From assembly GCF_902859625.1 (NCBI RefSeq), contig NZ_CADIJX010000004.1, forward strand, positions 558,001 to 622,000: a stretch of 64,000 bases of DNA. Reading direction: 5' to 3'. The translations under genes were made by a program, and so were the position numbers. Below, one piece after another: positions 7,584-16,709 of this stretch; position 1 is the stretch's first letter, and each line of letters begins with the position of its first letter. The DNA comes from Achromobacter pestifer (lineage in GTDB: Bacteria > Pseudomonadota > Gammaproteobacteria > Burkholderiales > Burkholderiaceae_B). Under the pieces are notes generated by a model that was not told where the DNA came from, did not search any database, and worked only from the letters and a program-made list of their open reading frames with translations.

Positions 7584-9266
7584 CTATCTCCGCCGCCGCG
7601 TCGCGCCGGCGATCAACGCGCGCATGGCCAACAGAGAACCACCCACGACCAGCATGATAAGCGTGGAATACGCCGCCGCCTGCGAAACGAACCCGGCTTC
7701 ATCCAGCCGCAGCACCGATACGGGCGCCACGCTGACCGTGGGCGTCACCAGGAAGATGACGGCCGACAGCGTCACCATCGACCGCATGAACAGGAAAAAG
7801 AACACGCCCAGCACCGTGGGCGCGATCAGGGGCAGCACCGCATCGCGCAGCACCTGCATCGTGCCACCGCCCAGGCAACTGACGGCTTCTTCCAGGGCTT
7901 GCGGCACGGCGCGCATTCCCGTCATCATCGTCAGGAATCCTTGCGTGTGATAGTGATAGAAGTTGCACAGAGCGATCAGCGCGGCGCTGCCGTACAGCGC
8001 ATACAGCGGCGTGCCGGGCACGTTGAACGCAAAGATGTAGGACAGCCCCAGCACCAGGCCGGGCACGCCCACCGGCAACACCGACACTAAATAGACGATC
8101 TTGGCCCAGCCCCGCCCGATGCGGCAGACACCGAAGCTCAGGAAGAACAGCAGCAGCACACCGCCGCCGGCCGCGGCCAGCGAGAGGTACAAGGACGTCC
8201 ACAAGGGGGCGTAGCCGCCGCTGACGGTGATGTCGTAGTGCTTCAGCGTCCATTCCATGCGGTACGGCCATAGCCGCATGAAGCTGGCGAAAATCACCGT
8301 GGCCACCGTCAGGATGATCGTGCCGCAGGCCAGCAGCACGCCGACGCTGAACGCGGCGTCACGCAACGGCGCTGGCTGTGGCGTCACCCGCAGGCCGCTG
8401 GGCGATGCCGAGCCGAACTGGCGTTGCGATGCCACACGTTCGATCTGCACCGAGATCAACGACGGCAGCAGCAGCAGGATGCCCACCACCGACCCCATCC
8501 CGAAATTCATCTGGCCCGACACCTGGCTGTAGATCTCCGTGGCCAGCACCCGGTAGTTGCCGCCAATCACTGCCGCATTGCCGAAATCGGTGATGGTGAT
8601 GACGAACACCACGAACGCCGCGCTCAGCAATCCGAACTTGCAGTTGGGCAAGGTGATGTCGAAGAACTGGCGCGTGCCGGATGCGCCCATGACTTCGGCC
8701 GCGTCGTAATAGCGGGCGTCCATGTTGCGCAATGCGGCCTGCAGGATCAGCACGGCCTGGGGCAGGGCGTAGAACACGTTTGAAATCAGCAGGCCCCAGA
8801 AACCGTAGATGTCGACTTCCCAACCGGTCCATCGATGCACCAGCCCATTGCGCCCCAGGATGAAGATCAAGCCCAGGCCCTGCACCAGGGAAGGCGCCAG
8901 CAAGGGCAGCACCAGCGCCAGCCGCACGAGCGCCTTGCCGCGCATGCGGCTGCGGTCCAGGCCGTAGGCAACGGCAAAGCCCAGGGCGATGCTGACGATG
9001 GTGGTGGCCGCGCTCATCACAAGGCTGTTGACGGTGGCGGTCAGGATGCCGCGCGTGGCGAAGACCTCGGCATAGTTGCCCAGCCCGATCGAGCCGTCTT
9101 TTTCCACCAGACTGCGCCAGGCCACGGTGGCAAGCGGATACAGGAAGAACAGGGCCAGACCGGCCAGCGGAATCGCCACGCAGGTCCACAGCAGCAGACG
9201 GTCGGCCGACCAGGGGGCGCGGCCGGCCGGCGTCGCGACGGCCGCGCCGGCGTGCAGCGTGCTCAT
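7584..9266 (-). CDS. ABC transporter fused permease (FbpB / 2-aminoethylphosphonate type)
   Basis: A 560-residue inner-membrane permease with two tandem binding-protein-dependent transport domains of about 250 residues each, giving roughly 12 membrane segments. The coupling (EAA-like) loops are visible: DAAEVMGASGTRQFFDITLP in the first half and EEAVSCLGGGTMQVLRDAVL in the second. Fused permeases of this shape are known from iron(III) importers and from transporters next to 2-aminoethylphosphonate genes. ATG 9266 (MSTLHAGAAV) is preferred over the longer reading to 9368, which would run into the ATPase gene. It sits 22 bases after the ATPase stop, in one operon with the binding protein and DeoR gene. 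Confidence 0.88.
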   Translation of the reverse strand: MSTLHAGAAVATPAGRAPWSADRLLLWTCVAIPLAGLALFFLYPLATVAWRSLVEKDGSIGLGNYAEVFATRGILTATVNSLVMSAATTIVSIALGFAVAYGLDRSRMRGKALVRLALVLPLLAPSLVQGLGLIFILGRNGLVHRWTGWEVDIYGFWGLLISNVFYALPQAVLILQAALRNMDARYYDAAEVMGASGTRQFFDITLPNCKFGLLSAAFVVFVITITDFGNAAVIGGNYRVLATEIYSQVSGQMNFGMGSVVGILLLLPSLISVQIERVASQRQFGSASPSGLRVTPQPAPLRDAAFSVGVLLACGTIILTVATVIFASFMRLWPYRMEWTLKHYDITVSGGYAPLWTSLYLSLAAAGGGVLLLFFLSFGVCRIGRGWAKIVYLVSVLPVGVPGLVLGLSYIFAFNVPGTPLYALYGSAALIALCNFYHYHTQGFLTMMTGMRAVPQALEEAVSCLGGGTMQVLRDAVLPLIAPTVLGVFFFLFMRSMVTLSAVIFLVTPTVSVAPVSVLRLDEAGFVSQAAAYSTLIMLVVGGSLLAMRALIAGATRRRR

Positions 9267-9288
9267 CGCCGCACCCCGCGAGGGGCCG

Positions 9289-10296
9289 TCATACGCTGAC
9301 CCAGGCGCAGTGGCCCGGTTCCATGTCCAGCCGTACCGGAGCGCCGCGCGACAGGCCGGCCGCGCCATGCTGTTCCACCACCAGCTCGCGCCCTAGCCAG
9401 GCAACGCGCAGGCGCGTGAGATTGCCCATGAAGGTCATGTCCTGCACGCGGCCGGGGCCATGCTCGTCGGCGGCAATGCGCAGATTTTCCGGACGCAGGC
9501 AGGCTTCATAGCGTTCGTTCGCGCCTTCGGGGCGCGTCGCCAGCAGCTGGGGCATCGCATCGCGCACCCAATCGGTGGGCAGCAGATTGCTCAAGCCGAC
9601 GAAGTTGGCCACGAAGCGGGTGCGCGGCCGCAGGTACAGGTCGGACGGCGAACCGACCTGTTCGATGCGCCCGTCGTTCATGCAGACGATCTTGTCGGCC
9701 AGCGTCAACGCTTCCTCCTGGTCGTGGGTCACCATGATCGTGGGAATCTTCAGCCGGCGTTGAACATCGTGGATCTCGGCGCGCATGTCGGTGCGGACGC
9801 GGGCATCCAGCGCCGACAGCGGCTCGTCCAGCAGGATCAGCGCGGGGTCCACGGCCAGGGCGCGCGCCAGGGCCACGCGCTGCTGTTGTCCGCCCGAGAG
9901 CTGATGCGGATAGCGCGCCGCGAAGTCGGGCAGCTTGACCAGCACCAGCAGTTCCCGCACCCGCGTGGCGATGCGGTCTCGCGATTCACCACGGATGCGC
10001 AAGCCGTAGCCCACGTTTTCGGCCACGGTCATGTTGGGAAACAAGGAGTACGACTGAAACACGATGCCGAACCCGCGCTTGCGCGCGGGCAGACCGCTCA
10101 AGTCGCGCCCGCCCAACGTGATCGTGCCGTGGTCGAACGGCAAGAGACCCGCCACGATGCGCAGCAGGGTCGTCTTGCCGCAACCGCTGGGGCCCAGCAG
10201 ACAGACGAATTCGTGCTCGCCGACGGACAGATCGATATCCTCGAGCGCCACCGACGCATCGAAGGTTTTCCGTATCCCGCGCAATTCCAGATACAT
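9289..10296 (-). CDS. ABC transporter ATP-binding protein (FbpC/PotA/PhnT type)
   Basis: A 335-residue ATPase. Walker A is GPSGCGKTT near residue 36, the signature is LSGGQQQRVALARAL, Walker B is LILLDEPLSALD, and the switch histidine is in MVTHDQEEAL. The C-terminal 100 residues form a TOBE-like regulatory domain, as in the MOI superfamily of importers. The start at 10296 has GGGAG 6-7 bases upstream. The reading from 10341 has none. It energises the fused permease encoded downstream and receives substrate from the binding protein encoded upstream. Confidence 0.9.
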   Translation of the reverse strand: MYLELRGIRKTFDASVALEDIDLSVGEHEFVCLLGPSGCGKTTLLRIVAGLLPFDHGTITLGGRDLSGLPARKRGFGIVFQSYSLFPNMTVAENVGYGLRIRGESRDRIATRVRELLVLVKLPDFAARYPHQLSGGQQQRVALARALAVDPALILLDEPLSALDARVRTDMRAEIHDVQRRLKIPTIMVTHDQEEALTLADKIVCMNDGRIEQVGSPSDLYLRPRTRFVANFVGLSNLLPTDWVRDAMPQLLATRPEGANERYEACLRPENLRIAADEHGPGRVQDMTFMGNLTRLRVAWLGRELVVEQHGAAGLSRGAPVRLDMEPGHCAWVSV

Positions 10297-10344
10297 GGCG
10301 TCTCCCGGAGGCTTGGGCAGCGGGCGGCGCCCGCCGCCCAAACC

Positions 10345-11358
10345 TCAGCGCTTGATGGTGTCCTGCCAGGTCTTGATCGTTGCGTCGCGTTGCGCGGCGG
10401 ACTTCTGGAAGTCCACCGGATACAGCACGGCGGTCAGGTCCTTGGGCAGGCCCGCGGCTTCGGCGGCCTTGTTGGGGGCGGCGCCGGGGATGGTGACCAG
10501 TTCCTTGTACTTGCTGTACAGGCCGCCGGCCTGTGCGGACAGGGTCCAGTCCAGGAAGCGCTTGGCATCGGCTGGGTTCTTGGCCGTCTTCATCAGTCCG
10601 GACGCCTCCAGCTCATAGCCCACCCATTGCTTGGGAATGACCATCTTGACGGGGAAGCCCTCTTCGATGGATTGCATGGCGGGGAAGGCGAACGACACGC
10701 CAATCGCGTATTCGCCCGCACGCGCCATCTTGCAGGGGCGTGATCCCGACGGCGTGTACTGCGCCACGTTTTTGTCCAGGTCCTTCAGCAGCGCCCAGCC
10801 TTTGTCATTGCCCAGGCCTTGCAACAGGGCCACGATTTGCAGGTAACCGGTGCCGGACGCCGCGGGGCTCGGGATGACGATCTCGCCCTTGTAGACGGGT
10901 TTGGCCAGGTCTTCCCATGACGTGGGCATGGGCAGGTTCTTGGATTTCAGCCGATCGGTATTCACACAGAACGCGGCGACGTAGCCGGTGGCGGCGAACC
11001 ACTTGTTGTCCGGGCTCTTGTACTGGGCGGGCAGGGCGTCGATGCCCTTGGCCGCATAGGGTTCCAGCAAACTCTGCAAGCGCGGGTCCAGCATGTTGCT
11101 GACGGCAAAGCCCCAGATCACATCCTGCTGCGGATTGGCCGCTTCAGCGATCAGGCGGGCGCCCAGATCGCCGGTGGACAGGCGCAGCACGTTGACCTTC
11201 ACGTCCGGCATGGCCGCGTTGGCCGCCTTCAGATACGCCGCGATCTCGTCTTCCTCCAGCGCGGTGTAGACGGTGATGGCTCCCGCATGAGCGGCCGCCT
11301 GTGCATAACTTAGGGAAATTACTGCAACCACAACGCTAAGCTTCTTCATACATTGCAT
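10345..11358 (-). CDS. Periplasmic solute-binding protein, 2-aminoethylphosphonate/iron-type ABC importer
   Basis: A 337-residue extracellular binding protein with a cleavable signal peptide (KKLSVVVAVISLSYAQAAAHA, cleavage near AHA-GA). The mature start ITVYTALEEDEIAAYLKAAN and the later DVIWGFAVSNMLDPRLQ resemble binding proteins annotated for 2-aminoethylphosphonate import (AepX/PhnS2 style), from memory of that family. Iron(III) or polyamine-type ligands remain possible. ATG 11358 is chosen because GGAG lies 7 bases upstream. It is the first gene of the minus-strand transporter operon and is divergent from the phosphatase gene, sharing a 150-base control region. Confidence 0.82.
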   Translation of the reverse strand: MQCMKKLSVVVAVISLSYAQAAAHAGAITVYTALEEDEIAAYLKAANAAMPDVKVNVLRLSTGDLGARLIAEAANPQQDVIWGFAVSNMLDPRLQSLLEPYAAKGIDALPAQYKSPDNKWFAATGYVAAFCVNTDRLKSKNLPMPTSWEDLAKPVYKGEIVIPSPAASGTGYLQIVALLQGLGNDKGWALLKDLDKNVAQYTPSGSRPCKMARAGEYAIGVSFAFPAMQSIEEGFPVKMVIPKQWVGYELEASGLMKTAKNPADAKRFLDWTLSAQAGGLYSKYKELVTIPGAAPNKAAEAAGLPKDLTAVLYPVDFQKSAAQRDATIKTWQDTIKR

Positions 11359-11455
11359 GATGGGACTCCGGTTGGAATGCACGGCAACGGTGTGAGCTAC
11401 TGATGCGGACGGCGACCTTCCTGAACAGCGGGGGAGGTTGCAGTTTTAGGTATAT

Positions 11456-11484
11456 TTGCAAATTTGGGGCAACGTGTCTAGACT
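11456..11484 (+). promoter_or_regulatory. Candidate sigma-70 promoter of the phosphatase/ligase/dehydrogenase operon
   Basis: TTGCAA at 11456-11461 and TAGACT at 11479-11484 are separated by 17 bases, about 25 bases before the start codon. The region just upstream is AT-rich (tattt, gcaaattt) against GC-rich surroundings, and a GTTGC...GCAAC inverted repeat spans it. That could be an operator for the DeoR protein, by inference. Confidence 0.45.
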
Positions 11485-11508
11485 GGAAAAACCCCTGGGA
11501 GCACATTG

Positions 11509-12315
11509 ATGCAAACGTCCGCCGCGCTGCCGGCGCAGCAACTGGCCGAATACTCCTCGTTCGCGCAAACCCTCGCGGATCGCGTCCGGCCCTTGTCCCG
11601 CAAGTGGTTCCGGCACCCGCTGTCCGTCGATACCAAGGCAGACGAAAGCCCCGTTACGCAAGCCGACCGCGAAGTCGAGGCCGCCTTGCGCGAGGCCATC
11701 GCACAGCACTATCCCCAACACGGCATCTTTGGCGAAGAGTTCGGCGCATTGCATGCCGAGGCCGAACTGGTGTGGTCGTTGGACCCCATCGATGGCACCC
11801 GCGCCTTCATTTCGGGCAACCCCTTGTGGGGCACGCTGTTGGCGTTGCTGCATCAGGGCCGCCCCGTGCTTGGACTGGTCGATATCCCCATGCTCCAGGA
11901 ACGCTGGATCGGCGCGGCCGGTTCGTCGACGCGGCTGAACGGCGAGATCTGCCAGACCAGCGCCTGCACAGAACTTCGCGATGCGATCCTGTACGCCACG
12001 TCGCCCGACATCTTCGAAGGCGCGGAGGTCGCGGCGTTCGATGCCTTGACGCAGGCTGCGCGCATGCGCCGCTATGGCGGCGACTGTTACAGCTACGGGC
12101 TGCTGGCCAGCGGCCATGTCGACCTGGTGGTCGAGGCTGGCCTGCAACCCTATGACTATCTGGCGCTGATGCCCGTGATCGAAGGCGCGGGCGGCGTCAT
12201 TACCGATTGGTCGGGGCAGCCGCTCAGCCTCGAATCGCAGGGCCGCGTCGTCGCGGCCGCCACGCCGCAACTGCATCGCCAGGCGATGCGGGTGCTGGGG
12301 GCGGCCATGACCTGA
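11509..12315 (+). CDS. Inositol-monophosphatase-family phosphatase (HisN-like)
   Basis: A 268-residue magnesium-dependent phosphatase. The metal-binding motifs are present in order: ESPVTQADREVE, GIFGEEFG, and the hallmark WSLDPIDGTRAFISG near residue 90. The C-terminal DYLALMPVIEGAGGVITDW supplies the last aspartate. The DPIDGTRAF form is closest to HisN-type histidinol-phosphatases, but the genes around it are not histidine genes. A catabolic role removing phosphate from an imported or phosphorylated alcohol is more likely (inference). GGGAG precedes the start, and TTG 11506 is a possible alternative. It heads a four-gene operon with a GS-like ligase and two dehydrogenases. Confidence 0.85.
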   Translation: MQTSAALPAQQLAEYSSFAQTLADRVRPLSRKWFRHPLSVDTKADESPVTQADREVEAALREAIAQHYPQHGIFGEEFGALHAEAELVWSLDPIDGTRAFISGNPLWGTLLALLHQGRPVLGLVDIPMLQERWIGAAGSSTRLNGEICQTSACTELRDAILYATSPDIFEGAEVAAFDALTQAARMRRYGGDCYSYGLLASGHVDLVVEAGLQPYDYLALMPVIEGAGGVITDWSGQPLSLESQGRVVAAATPQLHRQAMRVLGAAMT

Positions 12316-12373
12316 GTGCCGCGCCGCCCGCCCGCAGTTCAACGCAACGCTTCAGCCACAAAGGTGAACGAGC

Positions 12374-13759
12374 ATGCATGCACTAGGGGTAGCAACGGTG
12401 GAAGACGCAGAGCGGCTGGTGCAAGCCAGCCCGCTCTCGCATATCAAGGTGGGCTTGTCCGACGTCGATGGCGTCATGTTGGGAAAGTACCTGCGGCGCG
12501 ACAAGTTCCTGGCCGGATTGCGATCCGGCCTGGCGTTCTGCGACGTGGTGTTCGGCTGGGACCTGGATGACCAGCTCTACGACAACACCAAGTACACCGG
12601 CTGGCACACCGCCTATCCTGACGCCAAGCTGCGCATCGTGCCGCAGACGGGCCGGCGGCTGCCGCTGGAGCAAGGGCCTGGCGGCGAAGACATGTTGCTG
12701 TTCCTTGCCGAATTCGAAGGCGACGCGGCCGCCATCTGTCCGCGCCGGCTGTTGCACCGCACGCTGGAACGGGCGGCGGACATGGGCTACGACGTCTACG
12801 CCGCGCTGGAATACGAGTTCTTCATGTTTCGCGAAACCCCGCATTCGGTGCGCGCGAAAAACTATCGCAACATGGAGAACTGGACGCCGGGAAACTTCGG
12901 CTATTCCATGCTGCGCAGCACCGTCGAAGGCGACTTCTACCGCAAGCTGCTGGACATGTGCGAGCGCATGGACATGCCCATCGAATGTCTGCACACCGAA
13001 ACCGGGCCGGGTGTGCTGGAAGCGGCCATCGCCGTGGATCGGGCGGCTGCGGCGGCCGACAAGGCTTTCCTGTTCAAGACCTTCACGAAGGCGCTGGCGC
13101 AGCAGAACGGGCTGATGGCGACCTTCATGGCGAAATGGTCGCACGACCATCCTGGCCAAAGCGGCCACATTCATTTGTCGTTGCGCGACAGGAAGAGCGG
13201 CCATTCGGCGTTCTACGACGAGTCCCAGCCGCACGGCATGAGCGCGGCGCAGGCCTCCTTCATGGCGGGCGTGCAGCGTTACCTGCCGGAATTCATGGCG
13301 CTGTACGCGCAGACCATCAACAGCTATTCGCGCCTGGTGCCGGGCTATTGGGCGCCGCTGGACGCCACCTGGGGCATGGAAAACCGCACGACCGCGCTGC
13401 GGCTCATCCCCGGCAGCGACAAGTCACAGCGCGTCGAAGTGCGCATCGGCTCGGCGGACGCCAATCCCTACCTGGCGTTATCCGCAGCCCTGGCCTCGGG
13501 CCTGTACGGCATTGAGCAGGGCTTGAAACCCGAACCCATGGTGCAGGGCAATGCCTACACCCAGCAATTCCCCACGCATCTGCGCCTGCCCACGACCCTG
13601 TGGGAAGCGGCGCAGCGCCTGCGCGAATCCGATGCGGCCCGCCATCTGTTCGGCGCCCCTTTCGTCGATCACTACGTGGCGACGCGGGAATGGGAAGAGC
13701 GGCAGTTCAGGCGCCACGTGACCGATTGGGAGCTGGCGCGTTACTTCGAAATCATCTGA
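12374..13759 (+). CDS. Glutamine-synthetase-like ligase (gamma-glutamyl-amine ligase candidate)
   Basis: A 461-residue member of the glutamine synthetase superfamily. Visible features are the beta-grasp segment HIKVGLSDVDGVMLGKYLRR, the metal-binding ALEYEFFMF and TETGPGVLEAA, then GQSGHIHLSL, and the ENRTTALRLIP / RVEVRIGSADANPYLALSAA region of the ATP and glutamate site. It lacks the adenylylation-loop character of housekeeping GlnA and groups by eye with PuuA/GlnA4-type enzymes, which link glutamate to amines such as putrescine or ethanolamine. Its place between a phosphatase and aldehyde and alcohol dehydrogenases supports amine catabolism. The gap to the phosphatase gene is 58 bases. The ATG at 12374 follows AAAGGTGA. 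Confidence 0.82.
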   Translation: MHALGVATVEDAERLVQASPLSHIKVGLSDVDGVMLGKYLRRDKFLAGLRSGLAFCDVVFGWDLDDQLYDNTKYTGWHTAYPDAKLRIVPQTGRRLPLEQGPGGEDMLLFLAEFEGDAAAICPRRLLHRTLERAADMGYDVYAALEYEFFMFRETPHSVRAKNYRNMENWTPGNFGYSMLRSTVEGDFYRKLLDMCERMDMPIECLHTETGPGVLEAAIAVDRAAAAADKAFLFKTFTKALAQQNGLMATFMAKWSHDHPGQSGHIHLSLRDRKSGHSAFYDESQPHGMSAAQASFMAGVQRYLPEFMALYAQTINSYSRLVPGYWAPLDATWGMENRTTALRLIPGSDKSQRVEVRIGSADANPYLALSAALASGLYGIEQGLKPEPMVQGNAYTQQFPTHLRLPTTLWEAAQRLRESDAARHLFGAPFVDHYVATREWEERQFRRHVTDWELARYFEII

Positions 13760-13788
13760 CCCCGTCCAATCGCTAGCCTAGGGCCGCC

Positions 13789-15177
13789 ATGACTCAGGAA
13801 CTCATCACCATCAGTCCCATCGACGGGCGCGAAGTCGTGCGCCGCGCCTACGCCAGCGAAGCGCAGATCGCACAGGCCTTGGCGCAGGCGCAGTCCGCGC
13901 AGGCCGGGTGGCAGGCGCTTGGCATTGCGGAGCGGGGGCGCGTCGTCTCAGCGGCGGTCGACCGTTTTGTCGCGGCCAAGGACGAGATTGCGCGGGCCAT
14001 CACGATCCAGATGGGGCGCCCCTTGCGCTACACGCCGGGCGAAGTCGCCGGATTCGAAGCGCGCGCGCGCCACATGATTTCGATCGCGGACGAGGCGCTG
14101 GCGCCCATCCGCGTACCCGAGCAGGCTGGATTCACGCGCTTCATCCGCCGCGAACCCATCGGTGTGGCCCTGACCATCGCACCGTGGAACTACCCGTTGC
14201 TGACGGCGGTAAACAGCATCGTTCCGGCGTTGATGGCGGGCAACACCGTCATCCTGAAGCATTCCGATCAGACCCCCTTGTGCGCGGAACTGCTGGATCG
14301 CGCATTCCGCGATGCCGGTGCGCCCAAGGGTGTCTTCCAATACCTGCATGCCAACCACGATACCGTTCAGCGGCTGATCCGCGCGCCCGAGATCGGCTAC
14401 GTGTCGTTCACGGGCTCGGTGCGGGGCGGACGCATTGTCGAGGAAAGCGCGGCGGGGCGTTTCATCGGCGTGGGGTTGGAGTTGGGCGGCAACGATCCGG
14501 CCTATGTGCGCGCGGACGCCAAACTGGACCACGCCGTCGAGTCCCTGGTGGACGGTGCTTTCTTCAACTCGGGCCAATCCTGCTGCGGCATTCAGCGCAT
14601 CTATGTCGCGCGGCCGCTGTACGACGAGTTCATCGACCGCGCCGTAGCCTTGACCAACAATTACGTGTTGGGAAATCCGCTGCATGCCGACACGACGCTG
14701 GGGCCGGTCGTTCGGGTTCGCGCCGCTGCTGAAATTCGCGACGTCATTGCCGAAGCGGTTTCGGCCGGCGCACAAAACCTGATCGATCATTCGCATTTCA
14801 ATAATGCGAGTAAAGATTCGCCTTATGTTGCGCCAGCCCTGCTTACGCGAGTAAATCATCGCATGCGAATAATGAGCGAAGAGTGTTTCGGCCCGGTCGT
14901 CGGCATCATGCCGGTGGACACCGATGACGAGGCCGTCACGCTGATGAACGACAGCCCCTATGGCCTGACGGCCGCGGTGTTCACGCAGGACGAACAGGCA
15001 GCCTTGATGCTCGGCCAGCAAGTGCGAACCGGCACCTTTTTCATGAATCGCTGCGACTATCTTGACCCCGCGCTGGCCTGGACCGGCGTCAAGAACACGG
15101 GGCGGGGCGCGTCCTTGTCTGTCCTTGGCTACGAGCAGCTCACGCAAGCGAAATCCTTCCATCTGCGCAGCGTCTGA
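13789..15177 (+). CDS. NAD(P)-dependent aldehyde dehydrogenase
   Basis: A 462-residue aldehyde dehydrogenase. The cofactor and active-site motifs are intact: APWNYPLL near residue 131, FTGSVRGG near 208, the general base E231 in GLELGGNDP, the nucleophile C265 in NSGQSCCG, and EECFGPVVG near the C-terminus. It should oxidise an aldehyde to the acid, most simply the product of the downstream alcohol dehydrogenase. It lies 29 bases after the GS-like gene. A stretch at about 14,790-14,885 is richer in A and T and uses codons such as ATA and AGT that are rare in its neighbours. Confidence 0.9.
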   Translation: MTQELITISPIDGREVVRRAYASEAQIAQALAQAQSAQAGWQALGIAERGRVVSAAVDRFVAAKDEIARAITIQMGRPLRYTPGEVAGFEARARHMISIADEALAPIRVPEQAGFTRFIRREPIGVALTIAPWNYPLLTAVNSIVPALMAGNTVILKHSDQTPLCAELLDRAFRDAGAPKGVFQYLHANHDTVQRLIRAPEIGYVSFTGSVRGGRIVEESAAGRFIGVGLELGGNDPAYVRADAKLDHAVESLVDGAFFNSGQSCCGIQRIYVARPLYDEFIDRAVALTNNYVLGNPLHADTTLGPVVRVRAAAEIRDVIAEAVSAGAQNLIDHSHFNNASKDSPYVAPALLTRVNHRMRIMSEECFGPVVGIMPVDTDDEAVTLMNDSPYGLTAAVFTQDEQAALMLGQQVRTGTFFMNRCDYLDPALAWTGVKNTGRGASLSVLGYEQLTQAKSFHLRSV

Positions 15178-15201
15178 AAAAACGTCTTCAGGAATCGAAC
15201 C

Positions 15202-16365
15202 ATGACTGTCCCCAGCGTCAATTGGAACTATCCCACGGCCATCAAGGTGGGCCCCGGTCGCATCAAGGAACTGGCGGATTGGTGCGGCGAACTCGGCATG
15301 AGGCGGCCATTGCTCGTCACCGACCCAGGCCTTGCCGCGCTACCGATGGTGGGAGACAGCGTGCGCGCCTGCCGCCAGGCGGGCCTGGAGTGTGGCTTGT
15401 TCCACGAGGTCAAAGGCAATCCGACGGGCCGCAATGTTGAAGATGGCGTGGCGGCCTATAAGCAGGGCCGCCACGATGGCGTGATTGCCTTTGGGGGCGG
15501 TTCGGCGCTGGACGCGGCGAAGGCAATCGCATTGATGGTGGGGCAGAAACGGCCCTTGTGGGACTTCGAGGATATCGGCGACAACTACCAGCGCGTGAAC
15601 GTGGCCGGGATGGCGCCGGTCGTTGCGGTGCCGACCACGGCAGGCACGGGTTCCGAAGTGGGACGCGCCTCCGTCATCACGGATGAGGCCGCACAGGTCA
15701 AGCGCATCATCTTTCATGCCCGCATGTTGCCGTCCATCGTCATCCTGGACCCGGAGTTGACCGTCGGCCTGCCGGCCAGGATCACCGCGGCCACCGGCAT
15801 GGACGCGCTGTCGCACAACCTGGAGGCCTATTGTTCGCCGTTCTTTCATCCGATGGCGGCGGGTATTGCCATCGAAGGCATGCGCATGGTCAAGGACTAT
15901 CTGCCGCGGGCGGTGGCCGACGGCACCGATTTGCAAGCCCGCCAGCAGATGCTGGTGGCTTCCAGCATGGGCGCAACGGCTTTCCAGCGCGGACTGGGCG
16001 CCATGCACGCCCTGGCGCATCCGCTGGGCGCGCTATACGACGCGCACCATGGCATGTTGAATGCCATCCTGATGCCCTATGTGCTGAAAGCCAACCAGCA
16101 GGCGGTGGCGCCGCGGCTGGAAGCACTGGCGCGCTATCTGGATCTGCCCGCCACGGGCCCGGGGGCGGTGCTGGACTGGGTGCTGCGCCTGCGCGAGGCC
16201 GTCGGCATCCCGCACACGCTGGCGGATATTGGCATCGACGAGGCTCAGGTGGAACGGGTAGGGCGGATGGCCGCTGAAGATCCGTCGGCCGGGAGCAACC
16301 CCGTCAACTTCACGGCGGATGACTATTCAAAACTTTTGCGTGCATCAATTCGCGGAAACCTGTAA
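15202..16365 (+). CDS. Iron-containing alcohol dehydrogenase
   Basis: A 387-residue group III (Fe-ADH) dehydrogenase. The Rossmann-like GGGSALDAAKA and the cofactor loop PTTAGTGSEVGRAS are present. The metal site is formed by DALSHNLEAY and the HALAHPLGALYDAHHG block. The protein converts a primary alcohol to an aldehyde or the reverse with NAD(P). Being last in the operon phosphatase - GS-like ligase - aldehyde dehydrogenase - alcohol dehydrogenase, it probably supplies aldehyde to the preceding enzyme. The gap to the aldehyde dehydrogenase is 24 bases. No clear terminator is seen in the 112 bases before tRNA-Tyr. Confidence 0.92.
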   Translation: MTVPSVNWNYPTAIKVGPGRIKELADWCGELGMRRPLLVTDPGLAALPMVGDSVRACRQAGLECGLFHEVKGNPTGRNVEDGVAAYKQGRHDGVIAFGGGSALDAAKAIALMVGQKRPLWDFEDIGDNYQRVNVAGMAPVVAVPTTAGTGSEVGRASVITDEAAQVKRIIFHARMLPSIVILDPELTVGLPARITAATGMDALSHNLEAYCSPFFHPMAAGIAIEGMRMVKDYLPRAVADGTDLQARQQMLVASSMGATAFQRGLGAMHALAHPLGALYDAHHGMLNAILMPYVLKANQQAVAPRLEALARYLDLPATGPGAVLDWVLRLREAVGIPHTLADIGIDEAQVERVGRMAAEDPSAGSNPVNFTADDYSKLLRASIRGNL

Positions 16366-16433
16366 GCTTCGCCCCCTCTGCGCGGAAACGCGAGTGGTTG
16401 AACGAAAGTTTTGAATATTTTCATCCGATGGGT

Positions 16434-16462
16434 TTGACAGCGGATTTGAAAGTGTTCATAAT
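16434..16462 (+). promoter_or_regulatory. Promoter of the tRNA-Tyr/Gly/Thr-tuf operon
   Basis: TTGACA at 16434-16439 and CATAAT at 16457-16462 with a 17-base spacer form a near-perfect sigma-70 promoter. The -10 ends 15 bases before the first base of tRNA-Tyr, so transcription would start just before the tRNA. Confidence 0.8.
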
Positions 16463-16477
16463 CTCAAGTTCTCCGCT

Positions 16478-16564
16478 GGAGGGGTGCCCGAGTGGTTAAA
16501 GGGGGCAGACTGTAAATCTGTTGGCCTTGCGCCTACATTGGTTCGAATCCAATCTCCTCCACCA
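16478..16564 (+). tRNA. tRNA-Tyr (anticodon GTA)
   Basis: An 87-nt class II tRNA with a 7-bp acceptor stem (GGAGGGG with CTCCTCC, one G-T pair), anticodon GTA at 16512-16514, a long variable arm, a TTCGAAT T-loop and an encoded CCA end. It is first in a tRNA-Tyr, tRNA-Gly, tRNA-Thr, tuf series, an order known from many proteobacteria. Confidence 0.95.
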
Positions 16565-16709
16565 GAGACCCAACTCTGAATCCAGGCGATGTCTGCCTGG
16601 ATTTTAAAATTAGGCCTAGGGAACTGGGCGGCCTTCGCAAAGAAGGTTGTAAGGTTCCCCGGGCCTTGATTTTGAAAGGTTTGGGAAAGAGAAGGTGAAT
16701 GGGTATGCC

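Noticed and set aside
13478-13486. TTATCCGCA, a near DnaA box
   Set aside because: It has one mismatch to the strict box and stands alone in coding sequence.
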